64,000 nucleotides of DNA from Mesorhizobium sp. M2D.F.Ca.ET.226.01.1.1 (GTDB lineage Bacteria; Pseudomonadota; Alphaproteobacteria; Rhizobiales; Rhizobiaceae), in assembly GCF_004022705.2 (NCBI RefSeq), contig NZ_RZOY02000001.1, forward strand, positions 440,956 through 504,955, written 5' to 3'. Positions 17,295 through 30,262 of the stretch are shown here, one piece after another; position 1 is the first letter of the stretch; every line of letters begins with the position of its first letter. The position numbers and the translations under genes were made by a program. The notes under the pieces are model-generated. The model did not search any database and was not told the origin of the DNA. It saw only the letters and a list, made by a program, of their open reading frames with translations.

Positions 17295-18056
17295 ATGAAC
17301 CGTGCCCCGTTTGGCAAAAGCCCGTTTGGCAAAAGCTTGTCCCGCAGAAACGTCCTGACCACGCTGGCCGCCGTTCCCGCGGTGGCTCTGCTCGCTGCAT
17401 GCAGCGACTCCGGCGAAGAGGCGAAGGCCGCCAATGTGAAGCCCGCCGACCCGTCGACTCCTGCCAAGCCCGCTGCCACTCCTGCGGCCGCCCAGGTACC
17501 GGAGGCACAGGGCACGGTCGACATGGCGGAACTGCTCAAGCCCGGCGCGCTGCCCGAAAAGCAGCTCGGCAAGGACGACGCCAAGGTCACCATCGTCGAA
17601 TACGCGTCGATGACCTGCCCGCATTGCGCGCATTTCGCCATGACCACCTTTCCTGAGTTGAAGACCAAATACATCGACACCGGCAAGGCGCGCTACATCC
17701 TTCGCGAATTCCCGTTCGATCCGAGCGCCGAGGCCGGCTTCATGCTGGCGCGCTGCTCCAAGGACAATTACTTCGCCATGGTCGACGTGCTGTTCAAACA
17801 GCAGCCGAGCTGGGTTGGTGTCAACAACACCAAGGAAGCGCTGCTGCAGATCTCCAAGCTCGCCGGTTTTACACAGGAGTCCTTTGAGTCCTGCTTGACG
17901 GACCAGAAGCTTCTGGACGATGTGAGAGCAGTCCAGAAACGCGGAGCGGACGAGTTCAAGGTCGACTCGACGCCGACCTTCTTCATCAACGGAAAGACCT
18001 ACAAAGGGGCGATGTCGATTGAGGAAATGTCGGCCATCATCGACCCTCTGCTCTGA
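17295..18056 (+). CDS. DsbA-family thiol:disulfide lipoprotein
   Basis: 253 residues. The N-terminus has SRRNVLTTLAAVPAVALLAA before Cys36: a twin-Arg export motif and a lipobox, so the protein is probably exported folded and lipid-anchored. A Pro/Ala-rich linker (about 40-75) precedes the thioredoxin fold. The active site is CPHC at 108-111 (YASMTCPHCAHF), as in DsbA, and the cis-Pro lies in DSTPTFFINGKTY. It should oxidise or isomerise disulfides in the periplasm. Residues PFGKS occur twice near the start because of a perfect 15-bp tandem repeat at 17306-17335. smc follows 63 bp downstream. Confidence 0.9.
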   Translation: MNRAPFGKSPFGKSLSRRNVLTTLAAVPAVALLAACSDSGEEAKAANVKPADPSTPAKPAATPAAAQVPEAQGTVDMAELLKPGALPEKQLGKDDAKVTIVEYASMTCPHCAHFAMTTFPELKTKYIDTGKARYILREFPFDPSAEAGFMLARCSKDNYFAMVDVLFKQQPSWVGVNNTKEALLQISKLAGFTQESFESCLTDQKLLDDVRAVQKRGADEFKVDSTPTFFINGKTYKGAMSIEEMSAIIDPLL

Positions 18057-18119
18057 CATCCAGGCCGCGCCGAAGCGGTCCGGCTTCGGCGCTCACGCCT
18101 GTAGTGTTGGGCGGCGCGA

Positions 18120-21100
18120 ATGAAATTTTCGCGCCTTCGCCTCCTCGGTTTCAAATCCTTCGTCGAGCCCGGCGAGTTCGTCATCGAACGCGGGCTGACC
18201 GGCATTGTCGGGCCAAACGGCTGCGGCAAGTCGAACCTCGTCGAAGCTTTGCGCTGGGTGATGGGCGAAAGCTCCTACAAGAACATGCGCGCGTCCGGCA
18301 TGGACGACGTGATCTTTTCGGGCTCCGGAGCGCGGCCGGCGCGCAACACCGCCGAAGTCACGCTGTTCCTCGACAATACCGACCGCAGCGCGCCCGCCGC
18401 CTTCAACGACGCCGATGAACTGCAGGTGTCGCGCCGCATCGAGCGCGAGGCGGGCTCCCTCTACCGCATCAACGGCAAGGAAGCCCGCGCCAAGGACGTG
18501 CAGCTTCTGTTCGCCGACCAGTCGACTGGCGCTCGTTCGCCCTCCATGGTCGGCCAGGGCCGCATCGGCGAGCTGATCCAGGCCAAGCCCCAGGCCCGCC
18601 GCGCGCTGCTCGAAGAAGCGGCGGGCATTTCCGGTCTGCACACGCGCCGGCATGAGGCGGAGCTTCGGCTCAAAGCGGCCGAGCAGAACCTGGAGCGGCT
18701 GGACGACGTCGTCGGCGAGCTGGAAGGCCAGATCGAAAGCCTGAAGCGGCAGGCGCGCCAGGCTTCGCGTTTCAAGAACCTGTCGGCCGACATCCGCAAG
18801 GCCGAAGCGACGCTGCTGCATCTGCGCTGGATGCTGGCAAAGACCCAGGAGGGCGAGGCGCGCTCCGCGCTTGCCGTCGCCACCACGCTGGTCGGCGACC
18901 GAGCCGCAGCCCAGATGGCGGCCGCCAGGGAGCAGGGCATCGCCGCCCACCGGCTGCCGGACCTGCGCGACGCCGAAGCCGCCGCCGCCGCGGCGTTCCA
19001 GCGCCTGTCGATCGCCAAGACGCAGATCGAGGAGGAGGCCGGCCGCATCCGCGCCCGCCAGACCGAGCTCGAACGCCGCCTGCAGCAGCTCGACGCCGAC
19101 ATCGCCCGCGAGGAGCGGATGGTGCGCGACAATGCCGACATCCTCGAGCGCCTGCGCGCCGAGGAGGCAGAGCTCAACTCCGACAATGCCGGCGCCGCCG
19201 AGCGCGAGGCGACCACACGCGCCGCCTTCGAGCAGGCCGGGGCGACGCTGGCGCAGAGCGAAGCAAAGCTCGCCGCGCTGACCGCCGAACGCGCCGAGGC
19301 GGCCGCCTCGCGCCACCAGATCGAGCGCACGCTGCGCGAGACCGCCGAGCGTCGCGACCGTTTCGCCCGCCAGCTGGCCGAGGTCGACCGCGAGCTCTCC
19401 GACATCGTCGCGCGCATTTCCGGCCTGCCTGACCCCGCCGAGAAACGGCTTTTGGTCGAGGATGCGCTGGCCCGGCTGGAAGAAAGCGAAGCCGGTGCGA
19501 TCGCCGCCGAGCAGGCGGTCGCCGAGGCGCGCGCCACCGAAAGCACCGCAAGACCTCCGCTGCAGGATGCCAGGGCGGAACTGGCGCGCATCGAGACCGA
19601 AGCGCGCACGCTGGCGAAGATCCTCAACGCCACCAGCGGCGGCGATCTTTTCTCGTCGGTGCTGGAGCAGATCAGCGTCGAGCGCGGCTACGAAACTGCG
19701 CTTGGCGCGGCCCTTGGCGAAGATCTCGACGTTCCGCTCGACCGCAGCGCCCCGGTGCATTGGGGCGAAAGCGCTGTACAGCCGGGCGATGCCGCGCTGC
19801 CTGAAGGTGTGAAGAGCCTTGCCAGCGTCGTTCGCGCTCCGGCGCAGCTGGCGCGCCGCCTGGCGCAGATCGGCATCGTCGACGCAGCCGACGGCCGCCG
19901 GCTGCAAGCGCTTCTGGCGCCCGGCCAAAGGCTGGTCAGCCGTGACGGTGCGCTGTGGCGCTGGGATGGCCTGACCGCCAGTGCCGATGCTCCAACCGCC
20001 GCCGCGCAGCGGCTGGCGCAGAAGAACCGTCTGGCCGAGCTCGATGCCGAAGCCGTGCAGGCAACGCGCGTCGTGCGCGAGGCCGAGGAGGCGCTGGCGC
20101 GCGCCGAGCAGGCGATGCGCCAGGCGAGCGAGGCCGAACGCAACGCCCGCCAAGCCGGCCGCGACGCGCAGCATGCGCTGGATGCCGCCCGCAACGCCCT
20201 GGCCGAGGCCGAGAAGGCCGGGGGCGAGCTGGTGAGCCGGCGCGCTGCGCTGGATGACGCACGTGCCCGCATCGTCGACAGCCATGAGGAGACGCAGGCC
20301 GCCTTCCTCGAGGCCGAGGAGATGCTCAAGGGCGCGCCCGATCTCGGCGATCTCCAATTGCAGCTCGAACAGGCTTCCGCCAATGTCTCGCGTGACCGCG
20401 CAACCCTTGCCGATGCGCGCGCTGTGCACGAAGGGCTTCGTCGCGAAGCGGAGGCGCGCATGCGCCGGCTGGAATCCATCGGCGCGGAGCGCAAGAACTG
20501 GCTGGAGCGCGCCGAGAACGCCTCGACGCAGATCGCCGCGCTTGGTGAGCGCAAGGCCGAGGCCGAAGCCGAGCGCGAGCGGCTGGCCGATGCGCCGGAC
20601 GAGATCGACGCCAAGCGCCGCGCCCTGCTGTCACAGCTTTCCGAGGCCGAGGTGTTGCGCCAGGCGGCGAGCGACCGCCTGCAGGAAGCCGAGACCAAGC
20701 AGGCCGAGCTCGACAAGGCGGCCACCGCCGCTATCCAGTCGCTCGCCGAGGCGCGTGAAACCCGTGTCCGCGCCGAGGAGCGCCTGACCGCCGCCGACGA
20801 GCGCCGCGCCGAGGTCGAGGCGCGCATCCAGGAAGCGCTGAACACGCAGCCGCACCTCGTCATCCAGCATACCGGGCTCAAGGCCGACGATTCGATGCCG
20901 GACATGGCCGAGATCGAGCGCCAGCTCGACCGGCTGAAGATCGAGCGCGAGCGGCTCGGCGCCGTCAACCTGCGCGCCGAGGAAGAGCAGAAGGAACTGT
21001 CCGAGCGTCTGGAGACCATCGTTTCCGAGCGCGAGGACATCATCGAGGCGATCAGAAAACTGCGCCAGGCGATCCAGAGCCTCAACCGCGAGGGCCGCGA

Positions 21101-21581
21101 GCGGCTGCTGTCGGCCTTCGAGGTCGTGAACGGTCATTTCCAGCGGCTGTTCGCGCATCTGTTCGGCGGCGGCACGGCGGAACTGCAGCTGATCGAATCC
21201 GAAGATCCGCTGGAAGCAGGCCTCGAAATCCTCGCCCGCCCGCCCGGCAAGAAGCCGCAGACCATGACGTTGCTCTCCGGCGGCGAGCAGGCGCTGACCG
21301 CGATGTCGCTGATCTTCGCCGTCTTTCTCACCAATCCGGCGCCGATCTGCGTCCTCGACGAGGTCGACGCCCCGCTCGACGACCACAATGTCGAGCGCTT
21401 CTGCAATCTGATGGACGAGATGTCGAAGACGACGGAGACGCGCTTCGTCATCATCACCCACAACCCGATCACCATGGCGCGCATGGACCGCCTGTTCGGC
21501 GTCACCATGGCCGAGCAGGGGGTGAGCCAGCTAGTCTCGGTCGACCTGCAGGCCGCCGAGGCGATGCGCGAGGCGAGCTGA
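18120..21581 (+). CDS. smc: Chromosome segregation protein SMC
   Basis: 1153 residues, the usual length. Walker A is GPNGCGKSN (about 33-41), at the start of the N-terminal ABC head. Long coiled coils run from about 170 to 490 and 650 to 990, with the hinge between (SSVLEQISVERGYETALGAA onward). The C-terminal head has the signature LLSGGEQALTA and Walker B CVLDEVDAPLDDHN. The dimer works with ScpA/ScpB to organise chromosomes; those genes are not in this window. The ATG at 18120 gives the canonical MKFSRLRLLGFKSFVEPGE start. The gene is unusually Ala/Glu/Arg-rich, as expected for high-GC SMC. Confidence 0.97.
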   Translation: MKFSRLRLLGFKSFVEPGEFVIERGLTGIVGPNGCGKSNLVEALRWVMGESSYKNMRASGMDDVIFSGSGARPARNTAEVTLFLDNTDRSAPAAFNDADELQVSRRIEREAGSLYRINGKEARAKDVQLLFADQSTGARSPSMVGQGRIGELIQAKPQARRALLEEAAGISGLHTRRHEAELRLKAAEQNLERLDDVVGELEGQIESLKRQARQASRFKNLSADIRKAEATLLHLRWMLAKTQEGEARSALAVATTLVGDRAAAQMAAAREQGIAAHRLPDLRDAEAAAAAAFQRLSIAKTQIEEEAGRIRARQTELERRLQQLDADIAREERMVRDNADILERLRAEEAELNSDNAGAAEREATTRAAFEQAGATLAQSEAKLAALTAERAEAAASRHQIERTLRETAERRDRFARQLAEVDRELSDIVARISGLPDPAEKRLLVEDALARLEESEAGAIAAEQAVAEARATESTARPPLQDARAELARIETEARTLAKILNATSGGDLFSSVLEQISVERGYETALGAALGEDLDVPLDRSAPVHWGESAVQPGDAALPEGVKSLASVVRAPAQLARRLAQIGIVDAADGRRLQALLAPGQRLVSRDGALWRWDGLTASADAPTAAAQRLAQKNRLAELDAEAVQATRVVREAEEALARAEQAMRQASEAERNARQAGRDAQHALDAARNALAEAEKAGGELVSRRAALDDARARIVDSHEETQAAFLEAEEMLKGAPDLGDLQLQLEQASANVSRDRATLADARAVHEGLRREAEARMRRLESIGAERKNWLERAENASTQIAALGERKAEAEAERERLADAPDEIDAKRRALLSQLSEAEVLRQAASDRLQEAETKQAELDKAATAAIQSLAEARETRVRAEERLTAADERRAEVEARIQEALNTQPHLVIQHTGLKADDSMPDMAEIERQLDRLKIERERLGAVNLRAEEEQKELSERLETIVSEREDIIEAIRKLRQAIQSLNREGRERLLSAFEVVNGHFQRLFAHLFGGGTAELQLIESEDPLEAGLEILARPPGKKPQTMTLLSGGEQALTAMSLIFAVFLTNPAPICVLDEVDAPLDDHNVERFCNLMDEMSKTTETRFVIITHNPITMARMDRLFGVTMAEQGVSQLVSVDLQAAEAMREAS

Positions 21582-21611
21582 GCTCGCCTTTCTCGGGTTC
21601 GACGACCAATC

Positions 21612-23324
21612 CTATTTCTCCGGCGCAGACGCCGGCGCCGTGTAGCGCCGGCGCACTGCGTCGAGCACCAGCTTGCGGCTTTCTTCCGCCGACAGCGACT
21701 TGTCTTTTTCGGCTTCGGCCGTCTCTCGCGCGAGCTCCTTGTCCCTGATCTGCTGGCGGAACCATTTGGAGTAGTCCCCGGCGCGCAAATGGTATTGCCA
21801 GGTCTTGTCGTCGATGCCTTCCGCCATCTGCGCGAAGATGATGAGGTTGTGGGCCCTGAGGTTCATCGCCTTCTTTGGTCCGGTGAAATAGAAGCTCCCC
21901 GCCTCGTCGAGCTCGCCTTCGGCATATTTGCGGCTGTGGCGCTTCAACGATTGATCGGGTTCGGTCGCCTTGACCGTGAACGGCTTCTTGCCGTCATGCG
22001 GCCGCCAGAACAGCACGCGGTCGCCCTTGGGCGATGGAATGTTCTTGGGCGCCTGGAGCCCGGTTTCCTTGCAGAAGGTATTGATCACGCCCTTTGCCTT
22101 GGGCCCGAGCGCGATCACTGCCGTCACCAGGCCGAGCGCATCGGTGGAAATCGCTTCGGGATGGACGGTGATCAGCACCGTGCCGGGCAGCTCGATCGAA
22201 AGTACGGATCGCGTGTCCCCGCGCCGCTTCGGCATCAAGTGATGCGCCTCGTCGATGACCAGCCAGTGCGGCCTTGCCGTCCGGTAGCGGATATTGCCGA
22301 GGCCGGGCAGCAGTTCGGCGAAGAAACCGGCACGCTCATCGACTTTCAGCGCCAGCCCGTTGACCACGACATTGTTTTGCGGCTTTTCGAGCAGTTCCAG
22401 CAATTGCTCCTTGTTCGGCGCGGTCGATGCGTTGCCGAGCGGCACCGCGCCCGTCAACCCGTCATAGTCGCCTTCGGGATCGAAGATGCAGAACTGCAGC
22501 CCCTTCTCGACCAGCCGCTCGGTGAGTGCCGTGGCCAGGGTCGATTTGCCGATGCCCGAGCTGCCGGCAATCAGCACCGTCTCTGTCGGCGACAGGTAAA
22601 TCTCCTTGCCGCGCGAAGTCCCGAGCAGCACACCGCGCGAGCGCTTCCTGGCAATCAGGTGGTCGTGCTTGACCAGCTTGCGGATCACTTCCTCGACGCC
22701 TTTGCCGCGCGCCTCCCTGGTGACAAGATCCGCGGTTTCCTTGACGGCGGGCAGCGCGTTGGCCACAGCGACGCTGCAGCCGGAAGCCCTCAGGAAAGCG
22801 TGGTCGTTTTCGGCGTCGCCGACAGCCACGACGTTATGCGGTGACAGTTTTAGATCCTCCAGTGCCGCCGCCAGTCCGGTCGCCTTGTTGATGCCGGAAG
22901 GCAGGATCATCACCGCGCCCTTGTTGAAGATGATCTCCAGCTCCAGTCCAAGCTTCTTGATGACGTCGAGCACCGTGGTCTGATGCGGCTCCCACGTGGC
23001 GACGATCGAGCGCCCGACAGATAGCGGTTTCACGCCGCGCTTCTTCAGCCTGTCGACGAGATCCGCGGAAGGCGAGGGCGAGATCGTGCGCTCCTCCTCG
23101 CTGGCCGGCGTGTAGATGAGCGCACCGTTTTCGGCCACGACCTTTTCGAACAGGGAAAGTTCGGGAAAGACCTCCTTGAGATCGGGCAGTTCGCGGCCGG
23201 TGACCAGGATCAGCTTGCGGCCGGACTTCTTCAGCTTCTCCAGCGCCGAGATCGTGCTTGCGGTGACCAGCCCATCATGCGCCAGTGTGCCGTCGTAATC
23301 GGTGGCAAGTGCCATGAAATACAT
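21612..23324 (-). CDS. HAD phosphatase fused to a P-loop ATPase
   Basis: 570 residues from the ATG at 23324 (gagagg upstream). Residues 1-215 are a Cof-type HAD hydrolase: LATDYDGTLAHDG with nucleophile Asp9, ILVTGRELPDL, and motif IV VAVGDAENDHAFLRA. Residues 230-480 are an AAA/HerA-like ATPase: Walker A GSSGIGKST at 254-262, FDPEGDYDGL, and Walker B HWLVIDEAHH at about 353-362. The remaining part (AMNLRAHNLIIFAQMAEGID ... YHLRAGDYSKWFRQQI) is a conserved tail. The fusion suggests ATP-controlled phosphatase action, but the substrate is unknown. The gene converges on smc with a 30-bp gap. Confidence 0.8.
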   Translation of the reverse strand: MYFMALATDYDGTLAHDGLVTASTISALEKLKKSGRKLILVTGRELPDLKEVFPELSLFEKVVAENGALIYTPASEEERTISPSPSADLVDRLKKRGVKPLSVGRSIVATWEPHQTTVLDVIKKLGLELEIIFNKGAVMILPSGINKATGLAAALEDLKLSPHNVVAVGDAENDHAFLRASGCSVAVANALPAVKETADLVTREARGKGVEEVIRKLVKHDHLIARKRSRGVLLGTSRGKEIYLSPTETVLIAGSSGIGKSTLATALTERLVEKGLQFCIFDPEGDYDGLTGAVPLGNASTAPNKEQLLELLEKPQNNVVVNGLALKVDERAGFFAELLPGLGNIRYRTARPHWLVIDEAHHLMPKRRGDTRSVLSIELPGTVLITVHPEAISTDALGLVTAVIALGPKAKGVINTFCKETGLQAPKNIPSPKGDRVLFWRPHDGKKPFTVKATEPDQSLKRHSRKYAEGELDEAGSFYFTGPKKAMNLRAHNLIIFAQMAEGIDDKTWQYHLRAGDYSKWFRQQIRDKELARETAEAEKDKSLSAEESRKLVLDAVRRRYTAPASAPEK

Positions 23325-23620
23325 CGATTGAGCCTCTCCGCTGGCTGTCGCGTCCGGTCCGTCTGGAATGAACAACGCCTGTCGGCGGAAAAGGTTTAGG
23401 CTGACACACTGCTCTCAGGCCTGCGCTACGCCGCGCCGGCTTAATTCAACGCGGCCGGGGTTAGCCGGTGATCCGCAGCATTCTCGGCCTCAATGGTTTT
23501 CTCAACAAGCGCTGGTCGGGCTGGCATTCTCGCCGGCAGATCGCCACGCGGCGCAGTTGAAACGAGGCCAGCCCCCGCCGGATGAGGCCGGGCGGCGTGG
23601 ACAAGCCATGCGAGAGAGGA

Positions 23621-23695
23621 TGGCTGGGGCGCCAGGATTCGAACCTGGGAATGTCGGTACCAAAAACCGATGCCTTACCGCTTGGCGACGCCCCA
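23621..23695 (-). tRNA. tRNA-Gln (UUG)
   Basis: The minus strand gives a full cloverleaf: acceptor TGGGGCG pairing with CGCCCCA, D-arm GCCAAGCGGTAAGGC, anticodon stem TCGGT/ACCGA around loop TTTTGGT (anticodon TTG), T-arm CCAGGTTCGAATCCTGG, and an encoded 3' CCA. The D-arm and acceptor sequence are those of bacterial tRNA-Gln. It is flanked by gene-free DNA on both sides (23325-23620 and 23696-23926). tRNA genes often serve as integration sites; no phage or integrase gene was seen next to it. Confidence 0.95.
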
Positions 23696-23926
23696 GCAGG
23701 CGGGGCATACCCGCTGCGCGCGGCCTTATAGGACGGGGCGGCGCAAAGCTCAATGCCGGGAGATCAACTAAAATCTGCGGCGACGCGGGCCGCCAGCTAG
23801 GCCAGTCGTCGCCCGATCGCCGACGGTGGTTCGCAAGCCGCATGCACCGGCGCGGCAGCTTCCCAGGCGTGCTGGCCAAGGAGCAGTTCAGCTCAGGCTT
23901 CCGGGAAGAAGGCGAGGGATCCTTGC

Positions 23927-24883
23927 CTACGCTTGGGCCACACGTGCGCGGCAATCCTGCAGGACGGCCGCGAGCGTATCTTCGAACGGGCGCTCGGGCG
24001 CCCAGCCGAGCAGGGTCCGGGCGCGGCTCGCATCGCCGACGATGCATGGCAGATCGCTCGGTCGCAGCCGCAGAGGATCCTGCTCCGTGACGATCTTGGC
24101 GCGGCTTTGCGCCAGCAGCCGATCGAGGATGTCTCCCATCCGCCAGGACAGGCCTGATGCAACATTGAAAATGGTGTTCGGCGCGAGGTCGCGACTCTTC
24201 AAGACCGCGCGGGCATAGGCGCCGGCGATGTCGCGCGCATCCAGGAAATCGCGCCTGGCATCGAGATTGCCGACGCGGATGACCGGCGGGGCCAGGCCTG
24301 CTTCGATCCGCGCGATCTGCATGGCGAAGGCCGGCACGGCAAATGCCTCGGTCTGGCCAGGGCCTGTATGGTTGAAGGGACGCATCCGGACACACTTCAA
24401 CCCCTGGCGTGAAAGCGCGCCAAGCGCGAGGTCGGCCGCGGCCTTGGTCACGGCATAGTCGTCGATCGGAGCAAGCGGAGTGTTTTCGTCGAGCGGTCGT
24501 CCGGTATTCGCGCTCTCGCCATAGACAAGGCCCGATCCGACATGAACCAGCCAGCAGTCCGGAGCCTTGTCGAGGATGGCATTGGCCACGTTGAGCGCGC
24601 CGCCCACATGGATGCGCCACGTGTTCCGAGGATCTGCCCGGGCAGCGCCCAGTGCTGCGACCGCAGCCATGTGAATGACTTGCGTTGGCCGGTGACGGGC
24701 GATGGCGTCTTGGACGGCGGCGGTGTCTGTCACATCCACCTCCTCAACCTGACCGAAGACGGGATGCGGACCGCCATCCTTGGAGGTTGCGACAATGGCA
24801 ACATCCTCGCCGCAAACGCTGCGCAGCGCGTCGCCCACATAGGGGCCGACGAAGCCGTTGGCTCCGGTTATCAAAACCCGCAT
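23927..24883 (-). CDS. rmd: GDP-6-deoxy-hexulose reductase (Rmd-like epimerase)
   Basis: 318 residues, an extended short-chain dehydrogenase. MRVLITGANGFVGPYVGDAL has the TGxxGFxG nucleotide site. The Ser before GLVYG and YAVTKAAAD provide the Ser-Tyr-Lys catalytic set. RMRPFNHTGPGQTEAFAVPA is the substrate loop typical of Rmd and Gmd relatives. Rmd reduces GDP-4-keto-6-deoxymannose to GDP-D-rhamnose. A truncated gmd sits just upstream, which supports the assignment. The ATG at 24883 is preferred to one 21 bases earlier, as gtgagg precedes it. Other reductases of this family are possible. Confidence 0.75.
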   Translation of the reverse strand: MRVLITGANGFVGPYVGDALRSVCGEDVAIVATSKDGGPHPVFGQVEEVDVTDTAAVQDAIARHRPTQVIHMAAVAALGAARADPRNTWRIHVGGALNVANAILDKAPDCWLVHVGSGLVYGESANTGRPLDENTPLAPIDDYAVTKAAADLALGALSRQGLKCVRMRPFNHTGPGQTEAFAVPAFAMQIARIEAGLAPPVIRVGNLDARRDFLDARDIAGAYARAVLKSRDLAPNTIFNVASGLSWRMGDILDRLLAQSRAKIVTEQDPLRLRPSDLPCIVGDASRARTLLGWAPERPFEDTLAAVLQDCRARVAQA

Positions 24884-24978
24884 GCCGGCCTCACGAACCA
24901 CCATGCGTCGTCCGCGGGCGGATGCGGGGCGGAAGGACGGTGTGTCATGTCATCGATCCGTAATGCAAGGGCTTCCCT

Positions 24979-26662
<1,684 letters not shown>

Positions 26663-26751
26663 CAGTCTGCTTTGCTGTTGGACGATCGCTGCTACTTATT
26701 GCAGTGAGCCCGGCTGTCAACAGCAAAAAATATTGGAAATCCGCACCTTTC

Positions 26752-27096
26752 CTAATATCCCCACACCGCCAGTTCGTTGCCGGCCGGATCGAGGAAATGA
26801 AACCGTCTGCCGCCGGGAAAGGCAAAGATCGGCTTGACGACGGTCCCCCCGGCGCTCTCGACCGCCTCCAGCGTTTCTTCGAGGTTTTCCGAGTAGAGCA
26901 CGGGCAGCGGCTTGGCCGGCGCTTCCCCGGCATCGGCCTGGAAACCGCCCTCGAGCCCCTCGGCGAAAGCGGAATAGGTCGGGCCGTAATCGGTGAACGA
27001 CCAGGAAAAGGCGGCGCTGTAGAAGGATTTGACGCTGTCCAGCGTGCCGCCTGTCGCAGGCAGCTCCAGATAGTCGAGTTTTCCGTTGAGTTTCAT
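26752..27096 (-). CDS. VOC-family (glyoxalase-like) protein
   Basis: 114 residues, one vicinal-oxygen-chelate module. KLDYLELPATGG and KSFYSAAFSWSFTDYGPTYS match the first beta-alpha-beta unit, and RRFHFLDPAGNELAVWGY is the classical last strand with the FxDPxGNxxxxW motif and the metal Glu. Function is not predictable; relatives include fosfomycin-resistance and glyoxalase-like proteins. It reads opposite to ppdK, sharing a 217-bp intergenic region. Confidence 0.85.
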   Translation of the reverse strand: MKLNGKLDYLELPATGGTLDSVKSFYSAAFSWSFTDYGPTYSAFAEGLEGGFQADAGEAPAKPLPVLYSENLEETLEAVESAGGTVVKPIFAFPGGRRFHFLDPAGNELAVWGY

Positions 27097-27313
27097 CACG
27101 CTACTCCACTATGTTCCCTTTATGTTCTATCTGTCGCGTCACTCCGCGGCAAGTCTTTTTGACGCAGCTTTTGCTTAATCGATTTTAGCGGTGGTGCTCG
27201 CTTTGCCGGTGCCTTGCCTTTCGCACTGCAGCATCCTATCGCTCGAACCGGGAAGGCGGGGGAACCGGACAATGGTCCGGATGTTTCTTTCTTCCACGAA
27301 CTGGAGGGCAAGC

Positions 27314-29998
<2,685 letters not shown>

Positions 29999-30099
29999 GG
30001 GTTATTCGGGGAGCAGCATCAGGATACTTTACGATTTTGTATGTAATGTCACGCGAACGTGCGCGTGACGCCCTGAATCCCGACATTGTTTCGAGGAAG

Positions 30100-30130
30100 T
30101 TTCCGACACCGAATTTATTGGTGTCGGAAA
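30100..30130. other. Hairpin after ppdK
   Basis: tttccgacacc (30100-30110) and ggtgtcggaaa (30120-30130) form an 11-bp perfect stem with a 9-nt A/T-rich loop. It lies 100 bp after ppdK and just before the short GT9-like peptide. The absence of a T-tract leaves terminator or regulatory roles open. Confidence 0.5.
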
Positions 30131-30133
30131 ACC

Positions 30134-30241
30134 ATGCTGCAGGTTTTCCCTACCGCTTTCCGATCGATTCTGATCGTGCAGACCAAGTTCATCGGCGACT
30201 ATGGCACGCGATCTTATGGTCTTGTATATGAGATCGCTTGA
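30134..30241 (+). pseudogene. N-terminal fragment of a GT9 glycosyltransferase
   Basis: A 35-codon frame encodes MLQVFPTAFRSILIVQTKFI followed by GDYGT and a short tail. FRSILIVQTKFIGD is nearly the same as VRSILILQTKYIGD, the first strand of the intact GT9 enzyme that starts 22 bp downstream at 30263. The rest of the copy is missing. It is a vestige of a second, diverged paralogue or of a rearrangement at the 5' end of the gene. Confidence 0.6.
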
Positions 30242-30262
30242 ATAGGCGCGTGACGGTTCCAC

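Noticed and set aside
18093-20429. Minus-strand open frame of 778 codons inside smc
   Set aside because: It is the antisense of a high-GC gene with strong codon bias; smc itself has all family motifs on the plus strand.
23621-23695. tRNA-Gln as attachment site of a genomic island
   Set aside because: No integrase and no second copy of the tRNA 3' end was found in the window, so there is no direct support.
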